Program-made: the position numbers and the translations under genes
Shown: positions 1 through 12,125 of the stretch, one piece after another
How the letters are laid out: each line of letters starts with the position of its first letter
How positions within the stretch are numbered: position 1 is the first letter of the stretch
Notes under the pieces: generated by a model
Told to the model about the DNA's origin: nothing
Database searches by the model: none
The model's input: the letters and a program-made list of their open reading frames with translations, nothing else
Assembly: GCA_034008185.1 (NCBI GenBank)
Contig: CM067081.1
Location: 18,289,821 to 18,353,820, forward strand
DNA from: Gorsachius magnificus
Taxonomy: Eukaryota > Chordata > Aves > Pelecaniformes > Ardeidae
Direction: 5' to 3'
Length of the DNA stretch: 64,000 nt

Positions 1-718
1 TGGATGAAGTATGTGCAGATTCCTGGCACCCAAATGATGCTTTGCAGAAAGCACACAGCAGAGGGGAGCAAAGGATATTATAAAAGGAACCTGGAGTATG
101 AGTGAGGTGGGCTTGGTATGTTCACCCCTGCTCGGTCTCCCGAAACGGTGTCACAACAGGATCATGTTGTGCATCCAGACCTGGGGACATGGAAGAATTT
201 CTGGTCCTCCCCCAGTGACATTGCCTGAGCTATCCGATGGTGCAGCTGACGTCTGCCACAGCCTTCACTGGAGGAAACAGAAAATAAAATAAAGGTCAGC
301 AAATAGTGGCCTGTGCTGGCTGGACTTCTCCAGACAAATTCAGGGAAGACCAGAACAGACCAGCAACTCATCCTGGAAGGCAGATCCATGAGGCTCGAGC
401 TTTAAGGGAGTGCAGCTGTAGGGGCACGACCTGTGTCACACCACCTGCACGCAGGGCCAGTCAGTGGGTCCTGAATATTTTACCTTCCTCGCTGACCTCT
501 GGATCCTGCTGTCCTGATCATCCATGTTGCTAAAAAGTCATTTCCCTCCCAGATAGCCTCTTGGGATTGAAACAATCAACCTCTGCTGAAAAAAAAACGG
601 TGCATGGTCCCTGGCAAGGGCCACTCCAGGTGTGCAGCATGGACAAGGCTGAGCCAGGCTGGGCTCCCACTGCCTTCTGCAGCCTCCCAGCACCCTCCTG
701 GGGGACTCATCTACCTCA
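1..718. other. Intergenic sequence, no gene seen
   Basis: No exon, RNA gene or recognisable repeat could be supported here. The short open frames do not resemble known proteins and have no coding-like features. It lies beyond the 3' side of SLC35F2. Confidence 0.6.
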
Positions 719-1516
719 GCACCTCATCTACCCATTTTTTTAATACTTCCATGGATGGGGACTCAACCACTTCCCTGGGCAGCCCGTTCCAATGCTTGAC
801 AACCCTTTCCATGAAAAAATTTTTCTTAATGTTCAATCTAAACCTGCCCTGGCACAACCTGAGGCCATTTCCTCTCATCCTATAGCCGGTTGCTTGGGAG
901 AAGAGACCAACACCCACCTGGCTACAACCTCCTTTCAGGCAGTTGTAGAGTGATAAGGTCTCCCCTCAGCCTCCTTTTCTCCAGACTAAACAACTCCAGT
1001 TCCCTCAGCTGCTCCTCATCAGGCTTGTGCTCCAGACCCATCACCAGCTTTGTTGCCCTTCTCTGCACATGCTCCAGCACCTCAACGTTCTTCTGGTAGT
1101 GAGGGGCCCAAAACTGAACACAGTATTCAAGGTGGGGCCTCACCAGTGCCAAGTACAGGGGCACGATCACTTCCCTGCTCCTGCTGGCCACACTATTCCT
1201 GATACAAGCCAGGATGCTGTTGGCCTTCTTGGCCACCTGGGCACACTGCTGGCTCATATTAAGCCGGCTGTCAATCAGTACCCCCAGGTCTTTTTCCACC
1301 AGGCAGCTCTCCAGCCACTCTTCCCCAAGCCTGTAGGGTTGCATGGGGTTGTTGTGACCCAAGTGCAGGACCCGGCACTTGGCCTTGTTGAACCTCATAC
1401 AGTTGGCCTTGGCCCATTGATCCAGCCTGTCCAGGTCCCTTGTAGAGCCTTCCGCCCCTCAAGCAGATCAACACTTCCACCCAGCTTGGTGTCATCTGCA
1501 AACTTGCTGAGGGTAC
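719..1516 (-). mobile_element. CR1 LINE fragment (reverse transcriptase C-terminal part)
   Basis: Read on the minus strand, this encodes the C-terminal part of the CR1 ORF2 protein: the FADDTKLGG reverse transcriptase motif near 1516-1480, then the [30 protein letters not shown] and [12 protein letters not shown] blocks, then NGLPREVV near the 3' side. The reading shifts frame near 1395 and again near 920, so it is a dead copy. It is cut at its 5' end just upstream of the FADD motif, and the usual terminal ATTCTATG repeats are missing, so both ends are truncated. Family assignment is from the conserved peptide blocks; the exact CR1 subfamily is not determined. Confidence 0.93.
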
Positions 1517-2409
1517 AATATATATATTCACAGCAAGCAAAACAGAAAAAAAAAAACCCAAACAAACAAAAAACCAAATACAGGCAGAGGTTAAATTCAG
1601 TGTTTTCTGGTGTTTGTCATATCCCTCTACATCTGAGTTGCAGTGAAGCTGGGAATGCCTTCCTCTCTGCAGAAGCAAGACCTCAGCTGTGGTTGAATCT
1701 GCAGCTCCATCTGCGTCACTGTGTCCTTGGCTTAAGGACCAGAAAACAGACTATTTACTGGTACCCACACAGCCATAAGGTTGTGCCAGTGACTGGACTC
1801 TGGGAGAATGTGTCTTGTACAGTGTTTTGCATCCTGAGTTGATGCTTCCCAGACAGAAGCCAGTCTGTCAATCTTACCTAGAAACGCTGCACCTTGCATC
1901 TGTACAAGGTCCTCACCAGGACAGAGGGTTGAAGTGGCTCCAAATCCTACTGCGTGTTCCTCAACCACTGCTGCAAATCCCTTCCAGGAAAATTCATCAC
2001 CTGTGTATTTCAAACCGGGACCCAGAAAATGAGGCTGGAGCCAAGTTTCACTGTAGTTAAGATTACCTGGGGCCTTGTAGCATCACCATGTCCTCGCGAG
2101 CACAGACCAATGCTGCTGGAGAGCCCATTCCAGCCCATAGTGGATGCTCTTTGCAGAGACCAAAGGGCACTCACCTTTGGCAGATGATGCTCCGCTGGAA
2201 ACAGACCCTGAGAAAACCTCCCTGGCGTCAACGCAACCCAGCTGAGGGTGAGGCTCCCGCAGGTCCTTCCCTGGGGAAAGCCCCTCGGCAGCTCCTGCAA
2301 GGGTTTGGTGTTGGCGAGTGGTGCCGGGTGCCCTGCCTGCCTCCCTGTGTTTCTGTGCAAGCAGAGCAACCACGCACTTCTTGCCAAACACCTCCTTAGA
2401 CAAGGAAAA

Positions 2410-2414
2410 CAACC
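2410..2414 (+). repeat. Target site duplication, left copy (CAACC)
   Basis: The five bases CAACC directly precede the TG start of the LTR and are repeated exactly at 2974-2978. Confidence 0.85.
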
Positions 2415-2973
2415 TGTCCTGGTTTCGGCTGGGATAGAGTTAATTTTCTTCATAGTAGCTAGCATAGTGCTGTGGTTTTGATTTAGTACTAGAAGAATGT
2501 TGATAACACGCTGATGTTTTTAGTTGTTGCCAAGTAGTGCTCAGACTGCTCAAGGACTTTTTGAGCTTCTCCTGCTCGGCCAGGTGCATAACAAGCTGGG
2601 AGTACAGCACAGCTAGGACAGCTAACCCAAACTGTCCAGGGAGCTATTCCATACCATATAACGTCATGCTCGGGGGGGGGGTGTCGGTCAGTCGGTCTTG
2701 GGTACTGATCGCGGCTCGGGACGGGCTGGGCATCGGTCGGCGGGTGGTGAGCAATTGCATTGTGCATCATTCGTTTTGTATATTCTGTATATTCTGTTAT
2801 CATTCTCATTATTACTATTATTATGATTTTCTCTTATTAAACTGTCTTTATCTCAGCCCTCGGCTCTAATCTTTTATTTTCTTTCCAATTCTCTCCCCCA
2901 TCCCACTGAGGGAGGGGGGGAGTGAGCGAGCGGCTGCGTGGTGCTTAGTTGCCAGCCGGGTTAAACCACGACA
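2415..2973 (+). mobile_element. Solo LTR of an avian endogenous retrovirus (probably ERVL type)
   Basis: The 559 bp element starts with TGTCCTGGTTTCGG and ends with TTAAACCACGACA, so it has the TG...CA ends of a retroviral LTR. It is flanked by a perfect 5 bp duplication, CAACC. An ATTAAA poly(A)-type signal near 2836 sits before a GC-rich, purine-run 3' part. There is no gag, pol or env sequence on either side, so this is a solo LTR left by recombination between two LTRs. The start and end sequences match a family I recall as abundant in bird genomes; the assignment to class III (ERVL) rests on that recollection and on the 5 bp duplication. Confidence 0.88.
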
Positions 2974-2978
2974 CAACC
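2974..2978 (+). repeat. Target site duplication, right copy (CAACC)
   Basis: This is an exact copy of the five bases at 2410-2414, directly after the terminal CA of the LTR. An undamaged duplication fits a fairly recent insertion. Confidence 0.85.
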
Positions 2979-5900
2979 AGAATAAGAGCAAACTCCCTCT
3001 GGCAGAGCACAGCGTGTGTTGCAATCCACGAGCTGGTGCAACGCAGAGATAAGACGGCATCTCACATCTGCACGCATGAAATCCATAGGTAGCCCTTAGA
3101 TTGTATCTAGCTAATGCAGGCATTTCTCATGCTAGCACAACTAGACAAACACTGAGGGAAGGAAGGAACCATATTTTTGTGCACACTGATTCCTGTTTCA
3201 CTTAATTCATAACCTTAATATCACATTAACACAGCGCGTGCATTTATGTTGTAACTGCATTCCAGCTGCCTGAACGCTCCTCTTAATTTAGTCATGCTAT
3301 TTTGGCTTTGTTGTGAGTTATACAACATTCTTGTCAAGAAACAAATTTACAGATGTTACAAGAGATAGGACTACCCAGCAGGATTTCTTTTTTTTTAACA
3401 CTTGCAATGTATAAACGTTATTAAATGAAAGTAATTTCTTCAGGGAAATCCAACAGGCACTTATACTAATGGCAGAGGGAGACAAATTACAAAGAGTTTT
3501 AAGCTTCAAAGAGCATTGCAGTCTCCTTGCAACTGATTTGAAGGAGGTCTGCCATGAACTACACAGCAAAGCAAGAACACCAGTAGTATCCTGTACCTGT
3601 ACAGGTTTTTACGTACTCACTGATTTTTCAAGGGCACAAATATGCGCACGCACACATACTGTCATCAGAACATGAACCGGTGGCTTGTTTGAGGTTGGTC
3701 GCCTTTCCATCCTGAGCAAGCTTTTTCAATCAGTTTGAATTTTTGTCATGGTTTTGGTTAATTTTTCAAGGCGTGGGGTATGTGTGTGTGTGCGGGTGGG
3801 TGTTCTATTGGCTCAATAGTTTGAAGCTAAAAACTGAAACATTCCCCACTTTGTTACAAAGATCTGGGTACGGGTGAGCTATCTGGTTTATTAAATAATA
3901 TTTATTTAAATAAAAATGGGTTAAAGCAAACCCAACCTTTTCTGGATGACTGGCAAGCAGCCATACACTTGTGCAGTCCTCTTCCTGCCATGTTTACCCT
4001 ATTTTCAACCACCCCCTTGGTTGTGCATTTACTGAGTCACATTGTTGTGCTGTGGAAGCTGCACTTTTGCCCATCAGAGTGCTGTTCCTAATTAAAATAA
4101 TTAGATATGATGTCAATAGATGGTGCTGAAGAGCAGCACCATCACCCTGGACTGCTGTAGCATCAAGAATATTCCTTAAAGAATTGCAACCACTGTCACT
4201 GGCTGCTGTTTACGTAAACTTTCAGTGACCTGTACTTCTGGAGATACTGCGTTGTTTCCAGCCATCAGTACAGAATAAGCTTCGGTATTTCTGTAAAAAC
4301 ATCTTAACTTTCTTAAATAAACATGAAAATTTAATTTTGTACAATAATAATATCTCTCTGGAATTTTTTTAGCCATCTTCTTTAATGCCTTCTTTGGAAG
4401 TTGTCTGTAATGCAGTTTCAGTCTACATCATCTGTTCTTTTGGAGTATTCTGGGCACTCTGACACTGGGATTTATGAGAAAAAAACACACCTTTCACCTG
4501 TAGTCCCAGTGATATTTCTGCGCAAGCTCTGCTCATAGTTTTGGCAGCTAGGGAGACCAGCTGGAGATGAGCTGGTGAAATAAAGTTTGTTTTGAAGAGG
4601 GTGATGTCATGGGCATGAGTTTGGTAATACTGACCCCAGGCCATACATTTAGGATGAAAATATCACAACTGTTCCCAGCTGGTACAAAAATACATCTGTC
4701 TTGGAGGGCATGGGAACCTGCTCTTGGAGGCTGCGCACTCTGAGAGTGCTCTGAGAACTGTAAATTTCTGTCTTCACTCTTTATATATCCAAGAGATGGC
4801 TCATGAAAAAATTCAATTCTCCTACTTCCAGAAAAGATTCATTTGATATTGCTTTGGGAATTTATTATCAAGATTGTAAAGAGGTGCTGCAACTTAATGA
4901 AAACCTACACATATGATTCTGAGCAATAGGATGCAATGTGTTGACCTGTGTTGTAGAAGAAATGAGATTTTTCCTTCTGGATCTTTTCTATAAAATCCAT
5001 AACATTCAGTCTTGAATGCTCCTATACAAGAGAAAAGTTAAATTGTATACGGTGAGGAGCAAAGGATGCACACTTTGGATACCACTGCACACAAATCTTG
5101 TTGAACCAGGTATGGGCTTCCCATAGCTGCTAAGCAAACCTCTCTGTGCCTCTCCCATCTCTCACATCAATCGTAAAACTTGTAGCTTGGATAGCCCCTT
5201 ACTACAGACACCAATGCCCCTAAGAATGGGGCATTGTGCTTGGCTGGGATCTCTAGACTTGGCTTGGTTCCACCTAGGCACCCAAACCAAGAAATCTCAA
5301 TAAAGAAATATTGACATCTCCAAGGGAGAGCTGAATGGCTCCCTCCAAGGACTGCAAAGAGAGAGCTCAGCAGGGCGAGACTCCAACACCTCGGATGCTG
5401 TCTGGTGAGTGTAGGTTTAGGTGTAGGACCAAGTTAAAAATTAAATGCTGAAACATCACAGCTCATCAGATTCTTATCAGGTCTAACACGTAAATTGCTT
5501 AACACCTGAATTTTGGTGGAAGACCAAGACACTCCCAGGATCCTTCACTTTGCATTTTTTGGAATCTCTGTCTGCTTGCTCAAAATTTTTCAGGTTTGAT
5601 CACGGAGCTTGTGCAGCTCCTCTCTGTCAAACTTCCTAAATTGATTGAAATATATATTTACAAGACTGATAAGTATAATTCAATGAAATATCCCACAATA
5701 CATAAAGTGTGAGAGAATGGTGCTGACAAGAACTGCTATGCTTGTCCCAGGCATCACATCATATAGAACTGAGTATTTGCAACTTAGGAAAGGTCAAAAG
5801 TCTTAAAATAGCTGATGTCCAACAGCTCATCCTCTCCCTCAAACTCTAGCACAATGTCACCACTTGATTACTGCTGCACTGATTTTTTCTTTTTCCAACA

Positions 5901-8900
5901 CATCATGAAATTCTGATGCCAGATAATTTTTGCTGTCTTACCAAACCTTGGAGGGAGGCTGAATGTCACACATTTTCATTTGGATATTTGGGTTTAACAC
6001 AAGTGACAGCTGGATTTTTTTCTTCAGCATATTCCCATGTTAAAAAGACACATGTTAAAGACTCCTCCATGCACCTTCTCTCAGAGGTACCAGATGATCT
6101 GGCGCATGTGATTCATTAACAGAACACTTGTTTCCCCAGGAGCAACACACGTGTCACTTGTGCTCTGAAGCAATGCATCTTTCTGCACCTACTTCCTTCC
6201 AATCCGCGGGACAGACGGCGGGTTGGGGTGGTGTATCTGGCCCCCATCCCATGCAGAGCAGGTTCAGGGGACCAGCAGCCCATGCTTAGGACTTTGCAAG
6301 GCCAGGCTTCAAGTACCTCTTCTTGTCCAGAGCCTGGACTGGACTGCACCACAATGCCGGTTTGTGAGGCAGAGCCCTTCTGCAAGTCAGCTTTCCCTCC
6401 TCTTCACCCAGGTAGCTGCTCCGCTGGGATGGGAGTAGGAGTTTAGGGTGAGGAAGGGTAGGATGGCATGCATGCACAACTATCAGCATGTGGCTGATCA
6501 CCCTCCCAGGTGGCCAGAGGACCCCCCTGCATCCAGTGGGGTCACAAAGAGAGAAATGAGAGCCTTGCATTGTGGGGATGGCAAGGGCATGGGGTCATTG
6601 ACAGAAGGATTGACAAAATATAACAGCCTTGTCCTCACTGAAAGCTTGAAAGACCTTCAAGAGGTTACCAACAATGGGGTGTGAAAATCTTTTGTATGAA
6701 ATTAAATCACAGTCTGTGTCTGTGAAACAGGCTTGGAGTTTTCCATTCGGAATGTAAGGCAGCCAAATCACTAAGCTGTCCCAGTGTAAGTGATGGGGAA
6801 TCTGAGCTGGCACGCTGCCCCACACTGCTCCCCTCTCCTTGCAGCTCAGCAGAAGTCCTGTCCAGCCCGATTCTTATGAATCTGATGACAATCTACTATT
6901 ACTGTCGTATTTTAAAAGCCTTGGAAGAACAAATCCATGGTTAATGAGATGTGTTTGTTATATCACATGTGTTTTACACAACTTTTATTTCAGTGGTCTA
7001 TATACTGAGAAGATCATTTACTACCTATGCACTCACACCACACCACAAGATGGTCCTGCGTTTTGAAGACCAGCCAAAGTCAATACATGCTTCTATGTAC
7101 TTTCAGATAAAACCTATATTATGTTACCACTGACTATACCACTAATTGTAGAGAATAAAACATCATCCCCCCTCAAAGGGAGCATTCTACATGGGAGGGA
7201 ACTGAGTATCCAAATTAAAATCAAAATGAATACAAACCTGCATATAATACCGTGTTTAGAAATATAACATACTACACTGCCACAAGCATGATCTTTGCCC
7301 TGTCGTAGTGACAGTATGGAATAATCACCTAATTAAAATATTTTTGTGGTTGCACTGCAAATGGAGTGACATCCAGACTTTAGTAATTAAATGTGGGTGT
7401 TTCCCCTTTAATTCTGCTGCAATGGAGAACTAATAGTCTTCAAATACAGCCTGCTGATGCTGATGAGTTTAAGAAGCACAAAACCCTTTAGTGAACTGTT
7501 CATGCAGTAATCACCTACCGCAAAGAGATCTCTGGGGTGATCCATTTCCTTCCACAATCCCTCAGAAATGTAACTCCTAAATAATATATCTACAAATTCT
7601 CAGAAGACATTGTCAAGGATACACTATTTCTTAATATGTAATCAAGATCTAATCCTTACTTTAATTCAGGTTTGTAAGGTGGGTAACTGCCATTCCCCAT
7701 GTCTGGACAGCCGTAGCATTTTCTGCCCCAGACAAATACACAACAGCTAGCGGTTATCTAATTTAGCAAGGTTATTGCCCAGGCAAAGCAATATTGTAGA
7801 TTAACATTTGAGCCAGGTGCGCTTTTATTTTTTTGGCACAGAAAAGCTCATAAGTTCTTCCGAAGTTTTTCAATATGTGCTCTACCATTTAATACATTGC
7901 TCATTTGATATGAGTGAAGCAACTCCACCACAACTCAGCAATGAGAAAGAGACCAGCAAGTTGGGTCAAAACCATCCCAAATCGGCAAACGCCATTTCTA
8001 CCTCTCACATGGGAATCTCACTAAAAAATGTTCTTGGGTTCAGCAAGCCCTCTCTGAAGAAGAGCCGCAGAGCCACCCCAACGTCCTCCCCATGTGCGGG
8101 GCAGGGGCAGGCTCCGCTCCAGATGCCGGGGAGAGATGCTCAGGTCCAGGGGAGAGCGGGAACAGGCAGCGGAGGCACAGCCCCACAGCGGGACCTGCCG
8201 GGGGAGCCTGGCAGCTGGAGTGGCCCTGGGGAGAAGCAAAGGATCCACCATTTTCAGAGCAGGACTCAGTGCCGCCTTCATCAATAAACAGGATTTTCCC
8301 AAAGCTTCCTGCTCCCATCACCAGTTTCTCCTCGAAACAGCCTTAATGTGTGGCCCACCTCTTGCCTATAAAAGGGGTACAAGCCATGTAGTGGCCTCTC
8401 TTTTTAGCTGTTTCTTTTGGTTGCTCACCGACTCGGGTCCCTGCCTTTGGCATTTGTTCTGCCACTTCCAAATACCTTTCAGGCTGTCACCTCTTGCCTC
8501 ATCCGGGCACAGGTCACTCCAGATCCACACGGCTGCAAGCGCTTGACCCCACTTGGACTAGCCCAAATGCGCTGCAAGAGCTTATGCTACTTAGTGCTAA
8601 TGGAAACCCTCCAGGGTTGTCCTTGGGGAAGCTGCTACGTCCCCTCCTGTTCATGCCAGCTCTGCGGGACACCAGCCAAGCGTCATCCTCCCACAACATT
8701 AGCAAGCTGGTGGGCTTTTATTCCTTGCTTTGGCACAAAGGAAAAACCTCTCCCTGCTTTTCTCTTGACAGGAACTATCAGAAGGGATGAACTTAGGAGC
8801 TAAATTGGCTTTTACTTTTTCCATTTGCCAAGGTAATGCTTTCACCTGGTGTCAACAGCCTTCAATTGACCAGTTTGCATCAGGCTTCTGTTAGAACTCC

Positions 8901-9297
8901 AGCTGCTTGCCTCATGCTATCTCTTCTTTGCATAGCGATTTGCAGTGACCGTGGGCCCTGTGCAAAGGGCCCTGCTATTTTTCCTGAGGTGCATAAAATG
9001 AGACCAATTTTCATGCCACACTGCACACGGGACGTGCAGGCACACCAAAGCACTCTCTCAACCACTGGACACACGCAGCTCTTGTAGCAAATCCCACAGA
9101 GATGCAAAAATGCCACCTGGTGACAGAGAAAGAACATGCTGCAGGTTGGGCCATAGCTTCATCTGGGATTCCTCTCATCCAGTTTTAGCCATGTAAAGGC
9201 TAAGCACCTATGGCCCCACGCAGTCATCAGGGAAGTGTTGAATTCTCAACCACAGGCTGCAGTGCTATTTCAGAGATCACAGGGCATCTCATCGCAG
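2979..9297. other. Intergenic sequence, AT-rich, no gene seen
   Basis: No coding exon or RNA gene could be supported over these 6.3 kb. There is a short TG run near 3780-3793 and otherwise unique-looking AT-rich sequence. In mammals the small muscle gene SLN lies on this side of SLC35F2; I looked for its short conserved membrane peptide and did not see it, though a manual scan is not decisive. Confidence 0.5.
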
Positions 9298-9876
9298 CTT
9301 CTATCAGGAATAGCGTGGCCAGCAGGAGTAGGGAAGTGACCGTGCGCCTGTACTCGGCACTGGTGAGGCCCCACCTTGAATACTGTGTTCAGTTTTGGGC
9401 CCCTCACTACCAGAAGGACATTGAGGGGCTGGAGCGTGTGCAGAGAAGGGCAACAAAGCTGGTGAGGGGTCTGGAGCACAAGTCTGATGAGGAGCGGCTG
9501 AGGGAGCTGGGGGTGTTCAGCCTGGAGAAGAGGAGGCTGAGGGGAGGCCTGATCGCCCTCTACAACTGCCTGACAGGAGGCTGTAGTGAGGTGGGTGTTG
9601 GTCTCTTCTCCCAGGTAACGGGCAATAGGATGAGAAGAAATGGTCTCAAGCTGCACCAGGGCAGGTTTAGACTGGATATTAAGAAAAATTTCTTCACCAA
9701 AAGGGTTGTCAAGCATTGCAACGGGCTGCCCAGGGAAATGGTTGAGTCCCCAGCCCTGGAGGTATTTAAAAGATGGGTAGACGAGGTGCTTAGGGACATG
9801 GTTTAGTGGTAGAATGGCAGTGTTAGGTTAACGGTTGGGCTTAAAGGTCTTTTTCAACCTAAATGATTCTATGATC
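9298..9876 (+). mobile_element. CR1 LINE 3' fragment with intact 3' tail
   Basis: The fragment is read on the plus strand. It begins inside the reverse transcriptase C-terminal region ([66 protein letters not shown]) and ends in the typical CR1 tail, with GGTCTTTTTCAACC followed by GATTCTATGA at 9865-9874. The reading frame stays open from upstream of the element to 9806, so this copy has fewer lesions than the one at 719-1516. It is still 5' truncated and cannot be active. This truncation pattern is normal for CR1. Confidence 0.95.
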
Positions 9877-11906
9877 TCATGTGGCCTCCATGATCTGCTC
9901 CAGGTCACAGGTGTCCTCTAGATCCTGGGTCCTGCCTGCTAGCCCCTAGCGGTGCCACAGACTCCATGGGGTGTCTCAGCTGACTCCAAGGCAACAGAAC
10001 CATGCCCCACAGAGAGGCACTTTAGACAGGACCTCAGCAACTTTTTTTTCACAGAATACGTAACAAGCTACATCTAGGAACAGAACCCCATCATAAGCCA
10101 ATCAGTGCAGAGTTCTGGAACATTCACCTATAGACCTATAGGTTTGCTTGCTGTTTGCTTCATTGCTGCACGTAGTTAACCAATCACACAGGTTACAGTG
10201 GGTGGGACATAGACCCAGGTTGGAGGCAACTAAAATTTGGTATGGTGAACTACAACTTCATCCAGGTGGCCTCTCTTGGGTATATTGCCATCAGACTTCC
10301 TTATCCCGCCTCGTCTCCAGCTGCTTGTTCAGCTTTAGATGTATAAATGTCTATAGATGCACCAGTTTAGGTGTCTTAATCCATGACCTGAATCTCACTC
10401 CAGTGGTAAAGCAAAAGATAACTGGGCCCAAATGCTTTTCATAAAACATCAGTACCTCTTCACCCTTCCATGAGTGAACTACTCAGTCAAAAGGCAATGT
10501 TTGTTGCTGTATTATCTGCTGAACCTTTGTTTTGCTATCACTAAATAAAATCAGATACGATTTTTGCTGAATTATTTTGCTTCAATAAACCACACCAGAA
10601 GTACGCAAAAACAGTCTGTGTCATCTGATTATCAGTATCTTCAGAAAATATATTTATTTCTTACAGCAAAGCTCAGCCATTAAAAGAATCAATTGGTCAG
10701 TAAAATCAATTAATGTAATTTTGAGCAATAAAGTCTAGCTTAAAAAGATAAACAAAGCAAGAACCAACTTAGCTGCTGAAAACTTTTTTTTTTTTTCCTG
10801 AGCTATGAAAGCTTGTATAAAAAATAAAATAAAATCAAATCCCAGTACGGTTTTACCGATGTTAAAACTGCAGCCTCATATTTTTTTAATCATTTACCGT
10901 AAATATGAAGAGGGGGAGGAAAACTGCCAATGAATCTACTGAAAGCACTTAACCTTTTGGAGATTACGTCATTATTGTTGCAACAAATATTGGCTGACAT
11001 GCTTTGATTTTTTAAAGAAATGCCAATTTTATTCAAATCTTTCTGCAGAAATGTGTCCCATTTAGGAAGAAATTCACTGACAAGTGAACTTCAGTTCAAA
11101 CCCTTTTGCTATCCCATCAAGAAAAAAAAAAATCCTTCCATTCTTACTGAACACGGCAAGGGCCTGACTTTGTCTCCTCCACCTAGTGGGAATGCACCAA
11201 ACAACAGACCACTGAGAGAGAAAAAGAAGGGATTATAGAAACACATATTCAAACTTCCCTTACTAGCAAAACTCAAAATAAAATACTTGTAGCAGCCCCA
11301 GCTGCAACAGGGAGTGCAGCAATACGAAGAGACAAACATTTGGGTGGAATGTAAGAAGTAAATCCTCCAGCGGAGGAATGAAGTCCATCAGCATGTGGAA
11401 GGTGTACGATGTAACACGGCTTGCAGAACTAGATCCTGTGAGAAGCTGAGTGGCTTTGGCAAGATGCTATTTGAGTGTACCCAGCACCGAGGTGTGGGAA
11501 CCACGAAGCCCCCAGATAGGTCTTGCAGATTTAAGTCCCTAATGCAATATAAAACATATTTGCTCCAGTTAGTGACCTGAGAGCTTGCTTTGGCTTAGTT
11601 TCTCCCCCAAGCATTTGCTGTTAAGTTAATTAAGCTTTAAAAATAACAGTCTCTTGCTTTCCAGAGACTCCACATAAATACTACTCTGTCTTCTTCTAAG
11701 GGCCAGATTTTCTGCAAGGGTAAATCAATACAGTTTCACTGATTGAGGATCTGGCCTTAAAAGTCTATCCAGTGCATTAAAACCAGCGCAGCATTACATA
11801 TGCCTTGGCAGTAGAACAATTCTCCAGATTAATATTTGAGGGAAATTTGGCAGTAAAAAAAAACCAAAACAAACCAAAACCTGTATTTTGAAATGCTGCC
11901 ATTTCT
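9877..11906 (-). other. SLC35F2: Downstream flank and probable 3' UTR of SLC35F2
   Basis: This stretch follows the SLC35F2 stop codon on the minus strand and holds no other gene I can see. Candidate minus-strand AATAAA signals (TTTATT on the plus strand) lie at 11028-11033 and 10653-10658, so the 3' UTR may run about 0.9-1.25 kb. The transcript end cannot be fixed from sequence alone. Confidence 0.4.
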
Positions 11907-12125
11907 TTAATCAGTGCTGACCACCACAGTTTCTCCTCTTGTGAACTGTATGGTTATGGCTGGAGTTTCACTGTCGTTCTCCTCAAGCTTTAATGCAGCA
12001 TTGTCCAAGCCAGTGCTGCCAGGCTGTGGCAAGGCGGTGGGTTCTGCCGTCCGAGTTGGAGTGGAGCAATACAAAATGAAGCCCACCATGATGATAATGA
12101 AGGACAGGATATAAAGACCTGAAAA
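11907..12125 (-). CDS. SLC35F2: SLC35F2, last coding exon
   Basis: The exon begins after the acceptor CTGCTAG in phase 0 and reads FSGLYILSF, then [17 protein letters not shown], then the C-terminal tail to a stop at 11907-11909. It supplies the last membrane helix and the cytoplasmic C-terminus, with the LKLEEN motif shared with the mammalian protein. After LKLEEN the sequence departs from what I know of the human tail and is longer (about 19 residues ending in VVVSTD), so the tail is not conserved. An alternative acceptor 7 bases inside the exon (TTTTCAG) would break the frame and drop FS, so the upstream acceptor was chosen. Confidence 0.95.
   Translation of the reverse strand, partial: FSGLYILSFIIIMVGFILYCSTPTRTAEPTALPQPGSTGLDNAALKLEENDSETPAITIQFTRGETVVVSTD

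Noticed and set aside
1027..1842. A 271-codon plus-strand open frame
   Set aside because: Its first part is antisense to the CR1 reverse transcriptase fragment and the rest has no recognisable protein features.
2979..9297. Search for the small muscle gene SLN expected near SLC35F2 in mammals
   Set aside because: No match to its short membrane peptide was seen; it may lie outside the window.
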